Source: Paenibacillus glycanilyticus NBRC 16618
GTDB lineage: Bacteria > Bacillota > Bacilli > Paenibacillales > Paenibacillaceae
Assembly: GCF_004000805.1 (NCBI RefSeq)
Contig: NZ_BILY01000002.1
Span: forward strand, 1 to 64,000
Direction: 5' to 3'
DNA length: 64,000 bases
Shown here: piece after piece, positions 1-8,016 of the stretch
Layout of the letters: each line of letters starts with the position of its first letter
Numbering within the stretch: the first letter of the stretch is position 1
Notes under the pieces: generated by a model
The model's input: the letters and a program-made list of their open reading frames with translations, nothing else
What the model was told of the DNA's origin: nothing
Database searches by the model: none
Translations under genes and position numbers: made by a program

Positions 1-479
1 GCGAGCCCGCCCAACGCGGCGCGCGCATCCGTGCTGCGGCTGCCAAGCTCGCGCGGCACGCCGAAGCCCCCCGCTGCCGCCACGTAGGCGCGGCAGCCGC
101 TTACCGCGCGGCCAAAGCGAAGCACCGCGCCGCGCGGAACAAAGACCGGCCGCCACATCGGCAGCTCTTCCCCGTCTATGGTTGGCTCCAGATAGGCGCC
201 GCAAACGGAAATGAGAAGATCCGTATCCACCCTCAGCTCCGGCCCAACAAGCGTTACCTCAAGTCCCGCTTCCCCTTCCTCATTGCCCACTAGAAGATTG
301 GCCATCCGCAGGGCATACCGGTCCATCGCCCCTCCGGCAGCAATGCCCGAAGAACGGTAGCCCTCCCTGCCCAAATCCTGAATCGTGGTCGAGAGGCCGG
401 GTTTCAATACCTTTAATCCACTGAAGCTCTCCGCTTCGCTTTTTATCGCGGTACTCCCGGTTATGCTTCGATCCGTCAT
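1..479 (-). CDS. pxpC: 5-oxoprolinase subunit C, partial (runs off left edge)
   Basis: Carboxyltransferase-domain protein of the KipA/PxpC family, one subunit of the PxpABC 5-oxoprolinase that opens pyroglutamate to glutamate with ATP in the cytoplasm. Only the first ~159 residues are inside the window; the C-terminal half lies beyond base 1. Seen: a typical N-terminal KPGLSTTIQDLGREGYR stretch followed by GGAMDRYALRMANLLVGN, the classic start of this family. The ATG at 479 overlaps the last base of the pxpB stop codon (TAATG), so the two are translationally coupled. The pxpA partner would be expected outside the window. The family assignment is confident; the alternative names (KipA, biotin-dependent carboxyltransferase) describe the same family. 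Confidence 0.88.
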   Translation of the reverse strand, partial: MTDRSITGSTAIKSEAESFSGLKVLKPGLSTTIQDLGREGYRSSGIAAGGAMDRYALRMANLLVGNEEGEAGLEVTLVGPELRVDTDLLISVCGAYLEPTIDGEELPMWRPVFVPRGAVLRFGRAVSGCRAYVAAAGGFGVPRELGSRSTDARAALGGL

Positions 480-1189
480 TAGCGGAAGTCACCTCCGGAA
501 ACGGGAATAAATCGGACGCGGTCGCCTGCCCGAAGCAGCACAGGCTCGCTTCGTTCCTTGTCAAACATATGGATCGGCGTGTAGCCGACGATCTGCCATC
601 CCCCGGGCGAAGCAAGCGGATAAATCCCGGTTTGTTTTCCGGCAATTGCCACAGACCCCGCAGGGACAATAGCACGCGGCACGGCCTTTCGCGGCTGCTC
701 CAGGTTCTCCGGAAGCCCGCTTATATACGGAAAGCCCGGCATAAACCCAATCATCGCCACGGTATACTCCACCCTCGAATGCTCCTCGACGAACTCCGCC
801 GCCGTCAGCCCCGAACGTTCGGCCGACTCTTCTAGATCCGGACCGTATTGGCCTCCGTAATACACGGGAAGATCGAATCTGCGGCCTTTTCCTCCTCGTT
901 CCGAGGCTGCTTTTCCATTCTCGATCAAATCGCGCAGCTTCCGTTCCGCGAGCTGATACGGCAGCAGAACGGCAGCCTCCGGCCCTTGCTCAATCTCCCG
1001 CCACAGCTTGGCAGGGTCATACAGGACGGTAACCGTCTCGTAAGCCGGTACAATATCAATTACCCACGCTTCGGCTTGCTGCTTCAATGTCCATGCAAGG
1101 TCGGCCATCTGCTTCCAGCCGTCCGCTCCCTGCGTATCCTGTTGGAGGACAAGCGCGCGGTCGCCAAGCGGCGTTACGTGAACAGACAT
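479..1189 (-). CDS. pxpB: 5-oxoprolinase subunit B (KipI/PxpB family)
   Basis: Allophanate-hydrolase-subunit-1-like protein that partners PxpC in 5-oxoproline hydrolysis; in Bacillus the same family includes KipI, an inhibitor of the sporulation kinase KinA. Seen: the N-terminal PLGDRALVL motif, VLYDPAKLW, and the diagnostic GFMPGFPYISGLPE and SVAIAGKQTGIYPLASPGGW blocks. An upstream in-frame GTG at 1198 exists, but GGAGG lies 8 bases before the ATG at 1189, so 1189 is preferred (about 236 residues, normal for the family). It is followed by pxpC with a one-base overlap. Which of the two roles (metabolic or kinase inhibition) applies cannot be told from sequence; the pxpC linkage favours the metabolic one. 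Confidence 0.88.
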   Translation of the reverse strand: MSVHVTPLGDRALVLQQDTQGADGWKQMADLAWTLKQQAEAWVIDIVPAYETVTVLYDPAKLWREIEQGPEAAVLLPYQLAERKLRDLIENGKAASERGGKGRRFDLPVYYGGQYGPDLEESAERSGLTAAEFVEEHSRVEYTVAMIGFMPGFPYISGLPENLEQPRKAVPRAIVPAGSVAIAGKQTGIYPLASPGGWQIVGYTPIHMFDKERSEPVLLRAGDRVRFIPVSGGDFR

Positions 1190-1262
1190 GATCAGCACCT
1201 CCGGCTCTGTTCTTTTTCCCCATTGTAAAAGAAATCCGCGATACCTACCATCCTATAGTCAG

Positions 1263-1302
1263 AAAAAAGAGCTGCCCGTTTATCCGGACAACTCTTGTTT
1301 TT
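1263..1302 (-). terminator. Rho-independent terminator, VWA lipoprotein gene
   Basis: A stem of about 12 pairs (1267-1278 with 1285-1296, allowing G-U) with a short loop is followed on the minus strand by six T. It lies 60 bases past the stop of the VWA lipoprotein gene and before pxpB. Confidence 0.75.
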
Positions 1303-1359
1303 ACAACGAAGACAACCCTTATCCCGTCTAAACGGACCGTCAGAGGCTTTATCCTTTAC

Positions 1360-2649
1360 CTATTGAACATACCGGTTAATGACTTCAACCAACAGATCAT
1401 TTAACAGCTTTGTCTCGTATTCGCCTACCGCCGGTTCCAGATGATCGCTGCCGATGCCGCTGTCGTCGGTCAGGAACAAATAGGTGCCTCCGGTTGCAAC
1501 CGCGGCAAACCTGAGCAAATATTCCGTATCCACATCAATGCCGCTTGAGGCAACCGGAATAATGCGAATCCCTGCCTTAGCCGCTTCCGCCAATACGCTA
1601 TGCATTTCCTGCATGATCTGCGTTTCATGATGAGGCGGCGCGTCCAGCACAAGGAACAGAAGCCTTGCCCGCGCGTTCTCGCTCCATTTATGATCGCTGA
1701 CCGCATTGCGCAATGCCTGCTCCACCGCTTCCGGATAATCCCCGCCGCCCTGCGCTTTTTGCATGGCAATAAGCTTTACCGCCTGATCGATATTGGCTGT
1801 AAAAGGATTCGCCTTCACCACATAATCATCATGAGTATCCCGGTAAAAATTCGTGCTCATCCGGATATCCAGCTGATTGGCATGCTTCTCGCCCACTCGG
1901 GTGATCACATCCTTCAGCTCGGCTTCCAAATAATCCATCTCATCCTGCATGGAGCCGGTTGTATCCATCACGAACATGACGTCTACCTGATTAGATTCCG
2001 GCAGCTCCCCATCCAGATCTACCTTCAAGGCTCCCTGACCGGGCACCTCGATGTTCGATACCTTTTTCTTCTGCTGGTCGGCCATTACCTCAACCGAATA
2101 ACGCGTTCTCTGATAAGGCTGCTCGTTATCCTTAAACATTCCAGCGAACACGTATGCCTTGCCCTCGGCATTTGTCTTGGCTTCCCAGACCGTCTGATTC
2201 TGCTGACCGATAAGCCTTACCCTTGCATCGGACACAGCCCGGCCGTCAGACGTCACCGATACTTCCAGCCGGTTAAAATATTCAAAGCCCCAATGCGCGG
2301 AGCTGTCGCTGCCTTCATAACTATTGAGCAAATTATTGAACCGGTCCCATGCGGCAAGATCATCCCACTCGCCGGCTGTCAGCTGACCTGCCTGGATAGG
2401 CGCGTCGGTCCGTCCTTGCCGGCGTATCTCTTCCCGGTGGGATTCAGATTCTTCAGCCCTATTCTCAACCCGGTTCCCCCGGTCATCCGCTGAAGATTCG
2501 GCTTTACTGCTATCCGTCCCGCGATCCGGAGCCGCCCGGTCAGCGGCGTTATCGTTCCGGCTTGACGAACAGCCGGCCAGAATAAGCAACATAACAAGCA
2601 TTGTAACGATCATGGACATGAGCTTGTTTTCCGTTTGGATTTTAATCAT
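1360..2649 (-). CDS. VWA-domain lipoprotein
   Basis: Predicted exported lipoprotein of 429 residues. Seen: a charged N-terminus, a hydrophobic stretch and a lipobox LAGC with the lipidated Cys at about 27; then a low-complexity charged linker (Asp/Arg/Glu/Ser-rich, to about residue 80); a region resembling a carboxypeptidase-like beta domain (SVTSDGRAVSDARVRLIG...) around 130-200; and from about 222 a von Willebrand factor A domain beginning VDVMFVMDTTGSM, which carries the DxTGS form of the MIDAS metal site. It should sit on the outer face of the membrane and bind a protein or matrix ligand. No partner is adjacent, so the ligand is unknown. A GGGGG-type Shine-Dalgarno precedes the ATG. The domain call is sure; the role is open. 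Confidence 0.82.
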   Translation of the reverse strand: MIKIQTENKLMSMIVTMLVMLLILAGCSSSRNDNAADRAAPDRGTDSSKAESSADDRGNRVENRAEESESHREEIRRQGRTDAPIQAGQLTAGEWDDLAAWDRFNNLLNSYEGSDSSAHWGFEYFNRLEVSVTSDGRAVSDARVRLIGQQNQTVWEAKTNAEGKAYVFAGMFKDNEQPYQRTRYSVEVMADQQKKKVSNIEVPGQGALKVDLDGELPESNQVDVMFVMDTTGSMQDEMDYLEAELKDVITRVGEKHANQLDIRMSTNFYRDTHDDYVVKANPFTANIDQAVKLIAMQKAQGGGDYPEAVEQALRNAVSDHKWSENARARLLFLVLDAPPHHETQIMQEMHSVLAEAAKAGIRIIPVASSGIDVDTEYLLRFAAVATGGTYLFLTDDSGIGSDHLEPAVGEYETKLLNDLLVEVINRYVQ

Positions 2650-2792
2650 TTTCCATAACCCCCTTTATTTTCTAAATAGACGAAGGCAACAGGGGGATTG
2701 TTGCATTAACCGGCAATCAACATTACAATCAGAAGCAGGCATCCCGGCTGAAGATCGGGCCGTTTTATGCCAGTTCATGGAGGGCTGCAATA

Positions 2793-3095
2793 ATGGAAAC
2801 TATTCAACTTAAGAACATTGAGATTGTATACCGGCAGCAGATGAAGGAGCTTCTGTTCCGATCCGCTGAGCTTGTGCTAGTGTCGGATTACGGATCAAAG
2901 CTATGGTATGTGGATGTTAACGGAGTAAAAGATACCGAACTGCTTCAATGGTTTGGACAAAGCGAGGATATCCGGGTCGAATTATACGCAACGGCAACTG
3001 ACGGACGAGCCTTTAACGGGACCGCCTATTTGCACCCGAACGAGCCGCATCAGGCCGCAGCGATCCGGGGCGACGGCGAGCTGCGCCAATCCTAG
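2793..3095 (+). CDS. Small hypothetical protein (100 aa)
   Basis: I do not recognise this protein. It has a good GGAGGG site 8 bases before the ATG and ends 34 bases before the acetyltransferase gene on the same strand, so the two may be co-transcribed. The sequence is soluble, mixed alpha/beta in character, with no signal peptide, membrane segment or Cys. It mentions no catalytic motif; the middle (LVSDYGSKLWYVDVNG) and ELYATATDGRAFNG look like beta strands. No function is proposed. Confidence 0.65.
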   Translation: METIQLKNIEIVYRQQMKELLFRSAELVLVSDYGSKLWYVDVNGVKDTELLQWFGQSEDIRVELYATATDGRAFNGTAYLHPNEPHQAAAIRGDGELRQS

Positions 3096-3129
3096 TCTCT
3101 TGTACATAGGGAAGGAGAACGAGAACAAC

Positions 3130-3558
3130 ATGACAATTACTTCAAGATTGGTTGCCAATGAACAAGATCTGAAGGCGGTTTACGACATCCGCAAAAAAGT
3201 TTTTGTGGACGAGCAAGGCGTGCCGGCCGAGAACGAATACGATGAATTCGAAGAATCGTCCAAGCATGTATTGGTCCTTTACAACAATGAGCCCGTAGCC
3301 GCTGGCCGCGTAAGGGTAGTTGACGGCGTAGCAAAGCTGCAGCGCATTTGCGTCCTTGCCTCCCACCGTAAATACGGACTCGGCCGCGCCGTTGTGGAAG
3401 CACTTGAGTCGGTTGCCCGCGAAGACGGACTCAAGGAAGCAAAGCTTAATGGCCAGACGCATGCGGAAGCCTTCTACTCCAAGCTGGGCTACCACACCGT
3501 CTCCGACGTATTCCTGGAAGAGGGCATCCCTCACGTAACCATGAAAAAAACACTTTAA
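3130..3558 (+). CDS. GNAT family N-acetyltransferase
   Basis: Cytoplasmic acetyl-CoA-dependent acyltransferase of 142 residues, close in type to ElaA/YjcF-like GNAT proteins. Seen: the N-terminal DIRKKVFVDEQGVP motif typical of that subgroup, then AAGRVRVVDGVAKLQRICVLASHRKYGLGRAVVEALE, where the R-x-x-G-L-G segment is the acetyl-CoA pyrophosphate loop, and a C-terminal HAEAFYSKLGYHTVSDVF strand. AAGGAG lies 12 bases before the ATG. The acceptor substrate is unknown. A strong terminator follows at once. Confidence 0.88.
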   Translation: MTITSRLVANEQDLKAVYDIRKKVFVDEQGVPAENEYDEFEESSKHVLVLYNNEPVAAGRVRVVDGVAKLQRICVLASHRKYGLGRAVVEALESVAREDGLKEAKLNGQTHAEAFYSKLGYHTVSDVFLEEGIPHVTMKKTL

Positions 3559-3574
3559 GATCCCTGTTGCACCA

Positions 3575-3616
3575 GAAAGGAGCTGTCATAGCCGGCAGCT
3601 CCTTTCCTATTGTCTT
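3575..3616 (+). terminator. Rho-independent terminator after GNAT gene
   Basis: Perfect 11-pair stem (3575-3585 with 3596-3606) followed by a T-rich stretch, 17 bases after the acetyltransferase stop. Confidence 0.8.
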
Positions 3617-3720
3617 TTCGCACTTTTCTACTCAAGCTTTAGTGCTTTGTGCTTTTAGCTAACACGCCCGACTGAGCTCCTCACTCCCCCAAAGCTGCCC
3701 CGCGCGCCTCACTCTACAAC

Positions 3721-3907
3721 TCTAACGAAACTAGGTAACCTTATTTACTCAAAATACCCGCTCCTGACGTTCTAACGAAACCTGGTATCGCTATTCACCC
3801 GTTTTGCCCTTCCATTCCCCTCGAAATAAGCAAATAACGCTATGTAGTTTCGTTAGATTTTCAAAGCCGACAATTTAGCTCAAATAACGATACTACGTTT
3901 CATTAGC
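3721..3907. repeat. Four degenerate copies of a ~35-base intergenic repeat, two per strand
   Basis: Two direct copies begin TCTAACGAAAC at 3721 and 3771 (exactly 50 bases apart). Two inverted copies end at 3857 and about 3907 and read on the minus strand TCTAACGAAACTAC and CTAATGAAACG. All four continue with a shared tail of the form GGTAnCGnTATTTnC. No coding potential was seen here. It looks like a dispersed intergenic repeat family. Confidence 0.7.
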
Positions 3908-3996
3908 GCCTAGTCGGTTATGATTTTCTTTATCCTTCAGGCACGGAAAATCAAACTTTTTCCACAAGTCGCACTATATGTTTTTTGTCCCGGCAC

Positions 3997-4260
3997 GGCG
4001 CCTGGAATCCACCAGGCGCCTCCTCGCCCCCACCACAAAGGGGCTGCCTATTTTTAAGGCAGCCCCTTTGTGGGAACAGTGCGAAGGTTGGGAAGCACGC
4101 GGAGTGAGCGAAGAGAGGGAATGTATCTTCTGGAAGAGCGTAGCGCCTGCCTTTGTTCCTCTGAATACTCATCAGATGAGTAAGTTCAATATTCAGAGGA
4201 ACAACAGCAGCTGGAAGAAGATCCATTCCCGACCTGAGCAACACGCAGCGCAGCATGATC
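3997..4260. other. Gene-free, strongly foldable element (candidate structured RNA or repeat)
   Basis: Within the 765-base gap 3559-4323 this part is dense in self-complementarity. Seen: a perfect 9-pair hairpin (3997-4005/4012-4020); a perfect 17-pair hairpin with a 7-base loop (4033-4049/4057-4073); a 12-pair stem (4155-4166/4191-4202) capped by an inner 6-pair hairpin (4167-4172/4176-4181); and an outer pairing between GGGAATG-ATCTTC near 4117 and GAAGAT-CATTCCC near 4217-4231. Short open frames across it look like chance. Neither strand of the long hairpin has a terminal T-run, so these are not simply terminators. Confidence 0.5.
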
Positions 4261-4284
4261 CAACCTGAGCATGCACTCATCCCT

Positions 4285-4317
4285 AAAAAACAAAGGCTGC
4301 CTTAAACCAAGGCAGCC
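4285..4317 (-). terminator. Terminator of aldolase-like gene
   Basis: Stem 4295-4303/4309-4317, followed on the minus strand by a T-rich stretch including six T, directly after the aldolase-like stop codon. Confidence 0.75.
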
Positions 4318-4323
4318 CCACCA

Positions 4324-5286
4324 TTATTTGCTATGAGCAACTTCCGGAGTCGTCAAACGATCGTAGAAGTCAACGCATTTATCTTTGTCTTCGGAATCAC
4401 GAAGCGCCATCGCCGAGCGTGGATGCTCATCCAGCATGCCTGTGATCATGTAAGGGATAATGTAGCCCCACTCTTCCTTCTCGCGGAGAGGAATCATGTA
4501 TTTCTCGATCATGTCGAGAACCGGACGCACATTGTATTTCGCGTTTTGCAGGTTAGCGACAAGCAGCTCCGTGTTGCAGTTGCCTGCAGCGCGGCCCATG
4601 CCGTATACGGAAGCATCAAGCAGCTCTACGCCTTTTTCGGCGGCAAGCAGCGTGTTTGCGAATGCAAGCTGCATGTTGTTATGCGTATGAATACCAAGGC
4701 GTTTGTTAGGCAGATGATGCTGGAATTTCTCAATCAGGTAGCTGTAATCGTTAGGCTTCAGGCTGCCGTACGAGTCTACGATGTAGACAACGTCCACTAC
4801 GCTTTCCTTGATCAGTTCAAAGGCATCGATCAGCTGATTCTCCATCACGTTGGAGAGTGCCATGATGTTAAGAGTAGTTTCGTATCCGCGTTCATGGAAC
4901 AGTTGAACCAATTGCAGAGCCTTATCTACATCCTGGATGTAGCAGGCTACGCGGATGAGGTCAAGAAGGCTCTCGCTGCGCGGCAGAATGTCATTCTCGT
5001 CTACGCGGCCGATATCGACAAGAGCAGACAGCTTGGTATTGCCTTTGTTAGGGATGACTTGCTTCAGGAAGTTGTCATCCAGGAAACGCCAAGGACCAGC
5101 CGAATCGGCGCCTTTCAGCAGCTTTGGCGAGTTTTTGTAGCCGATTTCCATATAGTCTACGCCGGCTTCGTTCAATGTATTATAGAGATGTTGAACGAAT
5201 TCAACGCTGAAATCCCAGTTGTTCACAAGTCCGCCGTCGCGGATCGTACAATCGACAATTTTACAATGGCTAGTTTTCGAGTTCAT
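4324..5286 (-). CDS. HMGL-like aldolase catalytic domain protein
   Basis: DRE-TIM metallolyase family member of 320 residues, related to 4-hydroxy-2-oxovalerate aldolase (MhpE/DmpG) and HMG-CoA lyase. Seen: VDCTIRDGG near residue 11, the DRE-TIM signature holding the metal-binding Asp and catalytic Arg, the MEIGYKN strand, and LGIHTHNNMQLA near 200 with the His-x-His metal ligands. It is cytoplasmic. It lacks the C-terminal dehydrogenase-contact region usual in true MhpE and stands alone without an aldehyde dehydrogenase partner, so the substrate is unknown and a meta-cleavage pathway role should not be assumed. It ends in its own terminator. Confidence 0.8.
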   Translation of the reverse strand: MNSKTSHCKIVDCTIRDGGLVNNWDFSVEFVQHLYNTLNEAGVDYMEIGYKNSPKLLKGADSAGPWRFLDDNFLKQVIPNKGNTKLSALVDIGRVDENDILPRSESLLDLIRVACYIQDVDKALQLVQLFHERGYETTLNIMALSNVMENQLIDAFELIKESVVDVVYIVDSYGSLKPNDYSYLIEKFQHHLPNKRLGIHTHNNMQLAFANTLLAAEKGVELLDASVYGMGRAAGNCNTELLVANLQNAKYNVRPVLDMIEKYMIPLREKEEWGYIIPYMITGMLDEHPRSAMALRDSEDKDKCVDFYDRLTTPEVAHSK

Positions 5287-5378
5287 GTCCTACTCCTTCT
5301 GGTTCGTTTATGTTACATCCAATCATACTTGAAATAGATGCGGAACGCAAAATAATTTTGTCGTTTTTTGGATGCGCT

Positions 5379-6380
5379 CTAGGCTTCCTTCAACAGGTTT
5401 AAAGCCGTCTGGCGGTAGTTTTTCTGGAATTTCTTCACCTCTGGCAGCAGCTGCGTACCAGCAGGCCCGCGCATCATGCCGACATCATCCGACTTCGCCA
5501 ATATTTCCAAAAACCGGTTCGCCATAATGCCGGTAACGGTATCAGGATTTTCAGCCGCCACTTTCTTATAACTTGCTTTCACTTCCGGTATTATCTTCAA
5601 ATGGTTTGAATCGAAAATTGGCGTATTCGAAAGTCCGTTTATATACATTCTCAAATAAGTATCCAGATAGATGCTCTCAACCTCCGTGTATTCCGGGGAA
5701 TCCGCATACTGCTTCAGAAAGGTCTCGGCCATCACCGCTCTGCTCGCTAATTCGTTCCACGAAATAACAAGCCCGGCATCCATGGCAGCCGGTTCGTCGG
5801 ATTCCGCGGCTTTCAAAGCGATATAGCTGTTTAACGGCTTGGACAGATACATGCTGTATTTCTGCTGGTTGCTATAGTCTACAATCGGATAGATGGTGCC
5901 TTCTACCCATACCAGCTTGTAACCGCCGGACAGCTTGGTCACCACAAGCTGCCTGACCGCTTCGTCGGTAATGGACGCCGCGTTCGCCGAGGTGATCGGC
6001 CAGTCCATTTCCGTCAGCACATTTTGAACATTATCGCCAAAAAAAGCTTCCTGGGAGGTCGGCAGATCCTTCGCGTAAAAGGCGTAAAGCTCCCTAACCA
6101 TCTGGTCCGCATTATTCTGCCCCGCTTTGTTCAAATTCTCGTTCAGAAAGGATACGATATCGGAAGCTTCCTTCGCCGTGCTGACCACCGTCTTGAATTT
6201 ATGTATGAGAGCATCCTGCTCAGAGCTTTTCTCAACGGCTTCCGTGGTTGCGGGTTGCTTGACAGCCCGGTCAGCCCGGGCGGCATTATCATTTGGTTCC
6301 CCTTTGCTGCACCCCATTAATCCGATCACGATGCAGACGGTAAATAGTCTATATAAGAATTGTTTTAGACGAGAGTTCAT
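5379..6380 (-). CDS. Lipoprotein of unknown function
   Basis: 333 residues with a clear lipoprotein signal: basic start, hydrophobic core and lipobox LMGC with Cys at about 24, followed by a Thr/Ser/Glu-rich linker. The mature part is predicted mostly helical and I recognise no domain. It stands alone on the minus strand between the aldolase-like gene and ribA, and reads as a surface-anchored lipoprotein whose job is unknown. Confidence 0.75.
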   Translation of the reverse strand: MNSRLKQFLYRLFTVCIVIGLMGCSKGEPNDNAARADRAVKQPATTEAVEKSSEQDALIHKFKTVVSTAKEASDIVSFLNENLNKAGQNNADQMVRELYAFYAKDLPTSQEAFFGDNVQNVLTEMDWPITSANAASITDEAVRQLVVTKLSGGYKLVWVEGTIYPIVDYSNQQKYSMYLSKPLNSYIALKAAESDEPAAMDAGLVISWNELASRAVMAETFLKQYADSPEYTEVESIYLDTYLRMYINGLSNTPIFDSNHLKIIPEVKASYKKVAAENPDTVTGIMANRFLEILAKSDDVGMMRGPAGTQLLPEVKKFQKNYRQTALNLLKEA

Positions 6381-6470
6381 TTACACCCAACCTTCCGTTC
6401 CATATAGTGTATGCCAGATTGAGCATATCCATTAGACGACAGGATAGATCGATTGGTTTCGGTCATTGCG

Positions 6471-6501
6471 CAAAAAAAACAGGCCGACTACTCGGCCTGT
6501 T
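6471..6501 (-). terminator. Terminator of ribA
   Basis: Perfect 10-pair stem (6478-6487/6492-6501), 4-base loop, then eight T on the minus strand just after the ribA stop. Confidence 0.85.
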
Positions 6502-6503
6502 CC

Positions 6504-7244
6504 TTATTTTACCGCCAACTCCCGTTCGAAATGACCGGAACGGGCGACCTTGGTAGTTAAATACTTCTCGTTATGAACGGATGCCTCTCCCCATAACGGC
6601 ACGCGGGAGGTGATGTTCATCCCCGCGTCGCGAAGGGCTTCCACCTTGCGCGGATTGTTCGTAATGATGGATACCGGCGCTTGGCGAAGAAGCTTCAATA
6701 CGTCAATAGCTTCGCTGTAGTCACGAGCGTCCTCGGCAAAACCAAGCTCAAGATTGGCATCTACCGTATCAAGGCCTTCCTCTTGGAGCAGGTAAGCCAT
6801 CGCTTTGCTGAATAGTCCGATACCGCGTCCCTCATGGTTGGCCAGATAGAACAATGCGCCTGCTCCGTGGGCCATAATCATCCGCATCGACTGCTTCAGC
6901 TGGAAGCCGCAGTCGCAGCGCTGGCTACCGAAGATATCGCCGGTATGACAGATGCTGTGCATGCGGATAAGCACTTCCTCCTCATGCTCGAAGTCGCCGT
7001 ATACCAGAACGCTCGACTGCTGAAAGTCCGCATAATGGACTTGATTAAGCTCCGTAATCAGCTCTTCCACGGATTCGCTCTTTTGAATATCGCGGCGGAG
7101 CCAGCTGTACCATTGGAATGTTACGGTTTCACCGTCCAGCTCGACGGGAAGCTTGATTGGACCTACGACATGGATCGCATGATCGCCTTTGTCGATGGTT
7201 TTAATTTTATTTTTCAATATCGATAAGATATGTTCATTAGACAT
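6504..7244 (-). CDS. ribA: GTP cyclohydrolase II (stand-alone)
   Basis: Converts GTP to the pyrimidine precursor of riboflavin (2,5-diamino-6-ribosylamino-pyrimidinone phosphate), releasing formate and pyrophosphate. Seen: the zinc-site block RMHSICHTGDIFGSQRCDCG with Cys 99, 110 and 112, the HEGRGIGL motif near 137-143, and the C-terminal ITNNPRKVEAL block. At 246 residues it is a stand-alone enzyme without the RibB domain fused in many Bacillota. No other rib genes are adjacent, so it may supply a special flavin or pterin-like product, or simply be a second copy. The start has GAAGGTG 8 bases upstream. The leader is about 180 bases and shows no FMN riboswitch; control is more likely at the palindrome over the promoter. 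Confidence 0.93.
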   Translation of the reverse strand: MSNEHILSILKNKIKTIDKGDHAIHVVGPIKLPVELDGETVTFQWYSWLRRDIQKSESVEELITELNQVHYADFQQSSVLVYGDFEHEEEVLIRMHSICHTGDIFGSQRCDCGFQLKQSMRMIMAHGAGALFYLANHEGRGIGLFSKAMAYLLQEEGLDTVDANLELGFAEDARDYSEAIDVLKLLRQAPVSIITNNPRKVEALRDAGMNITSRVPLWGEASVHNEKYLTTKVARSGHFERELAVK

Positions 7245-7412
7245 GTTTACCGCACCTTCTTTTTAGCTGAATAATAAACCACGAATAATTGACCAAATTC
7301 TTGCAGTAGATACCAGTATATTGAGAATGAAGCCATAGCGCAACAGGCTGCTGGTCCATCCTCGCATTCGCCCATGTAGGCTGGAATAGGGATATCTTCA
7401 TCAGAATTCTTC

Positions 7413-7458
7413 GTTACTAATAGTAACTAATTATAATTTCATAATGAAGTGACGTCAA
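7413..7458 (-). promoter_or_regulatory. ribA promoter with palindromic operator
   Basis: Minus-strand promoter: -35 TTGACG (7453-7458), 17-base spacer, -10 TATAAT (7430-7435). Immediately downstream of the -10, over the expected start point, lies a perfect palindrome GTTACTAATAGTAAC (7413-7427). Sites of this TACT-n-AGTA shape are known for HxlR-family repressors (YodB, CatR), and an HxlR gene is divergent from this promoter; that link is inference. Confidence 0.7.
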
Positions 7459-7482
7459 GTTACAAGCCTAACAAAAGTTTGC

Positions 7483-7511
7483 TTGTATTCATTTAACAAT
7501 GTGACTATAAT
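7483..7511 (+). promoter_or_regulatory. hxlR-family gene promoter
   Basis: TTGTAT (7483-7488), 17-base spacer, TATAAT (7506-7511), giving a transcript starting about 20 bases before the regulator gene. Confidence 0.7.
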
Positions 7512-7540
7512 GGAATGGAAATGAACCAGAGGTGATCGTT

Positions 7541-7879
7541 ATGGAGCAATCTGACCTTTGTCCGCGCGTGCAGAAAGGGATGGATCTCATTGGAAAACGT
7601 TGGATCGGCCTAATTATTTATCAGCTGTTAGCCGGCCCGCAGCGTTTCTGCGCTGTTCAAGCCGCGCTTCCGATCAGCGGCAGGCTGTTATCCGAACGTT
7701 TCAAGGATTTGGAGACTGAAGGAATCGTTACCCGCGTTGTTTATCCGGAAATTCCTGTCCGCATCGAATATTCCCTAACGGAAAAGGGCCGTGCACTAGA
7801 GCCTGTTGTAAGGGAAATCGAGAAGTGGTCACAGGAGTGGATAAGCCTGGAGGAACAGGCGGCGACCCTTTCTGAATAA
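7541..7879 (+). CDS. HxlR-family transcriptional regulator
   Basis: Winged-helix DNA-binding protein of 112 residues. Seen: the family signature CPRVQKGMDLIGKRWIGLIIYQLLAG near the N-terminus, with the Cys (residue 5) that in several HxlR proteins senses electrophiles or thiol stress, then F..vqaalpiSgRLLSERFKDLE recognition helix and the YSLTEKGRALEPV wing. An in-frame GTG at 7532 is possible, but AGAGGTGAT is correctly spaced for the ATG at 7541. It is divergent from ribA with a palindromic site between them, so it may control ribA and itself (inference). Confidence 0.9.
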   Translation: MEQSDLCPRVQKGMDLIGKRWIGLIIYQLLAGPQRFCAVQAALPISGRLLSERFKDLETEGIVTRVVYPEIPVRIEYSLTEKGRALEPVVREIEKWSQEWISLEEQAATLSE

Positions 7880-7896
7880 ATGTAGTTTTGGTTACG

Positions 7897-7934
7897 GCTT
7901 GTCTTTTCCGATACGGAAAAGGCGGGCTTTTTTT
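7897..7934 (+). terminator. Terminator of HxlR-family gene
   Basis: Fourteen-pair stem with several G-U pairs (7897-7910/7914-7927), 3-base loop, then seven T. Confidence 0.85.
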
Positions 7935-8016
7935 CTTCTATAAGAATTGCCGCTCTCTAATTATAGAACGCATGTTCGCAACTTTCAATATAATTTACAA
8001 ATTCTTTTTCTTAACC

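Noticed and set aside
280-675. Open frame across the pxpB/pxpC junction
   Set aside because: Overlaps two clearly recognised family proteins in another frame.
3978-4268. 96-codon frame in the foldable element
   Set aside because: Passes through several perfect hairpins, has no ribosome site and looks like chance.
7247-7375. 42-codon frame ending two bases before the ribA start
   Set aside because: No Shine-Dalgarno before its ATG; the ending next to ribA may be coincidence.
7245-7425. FMN riboswitch in the ribA leader
   Set aside because: Looked for the conserved FMN-aptamer segments and saw none.
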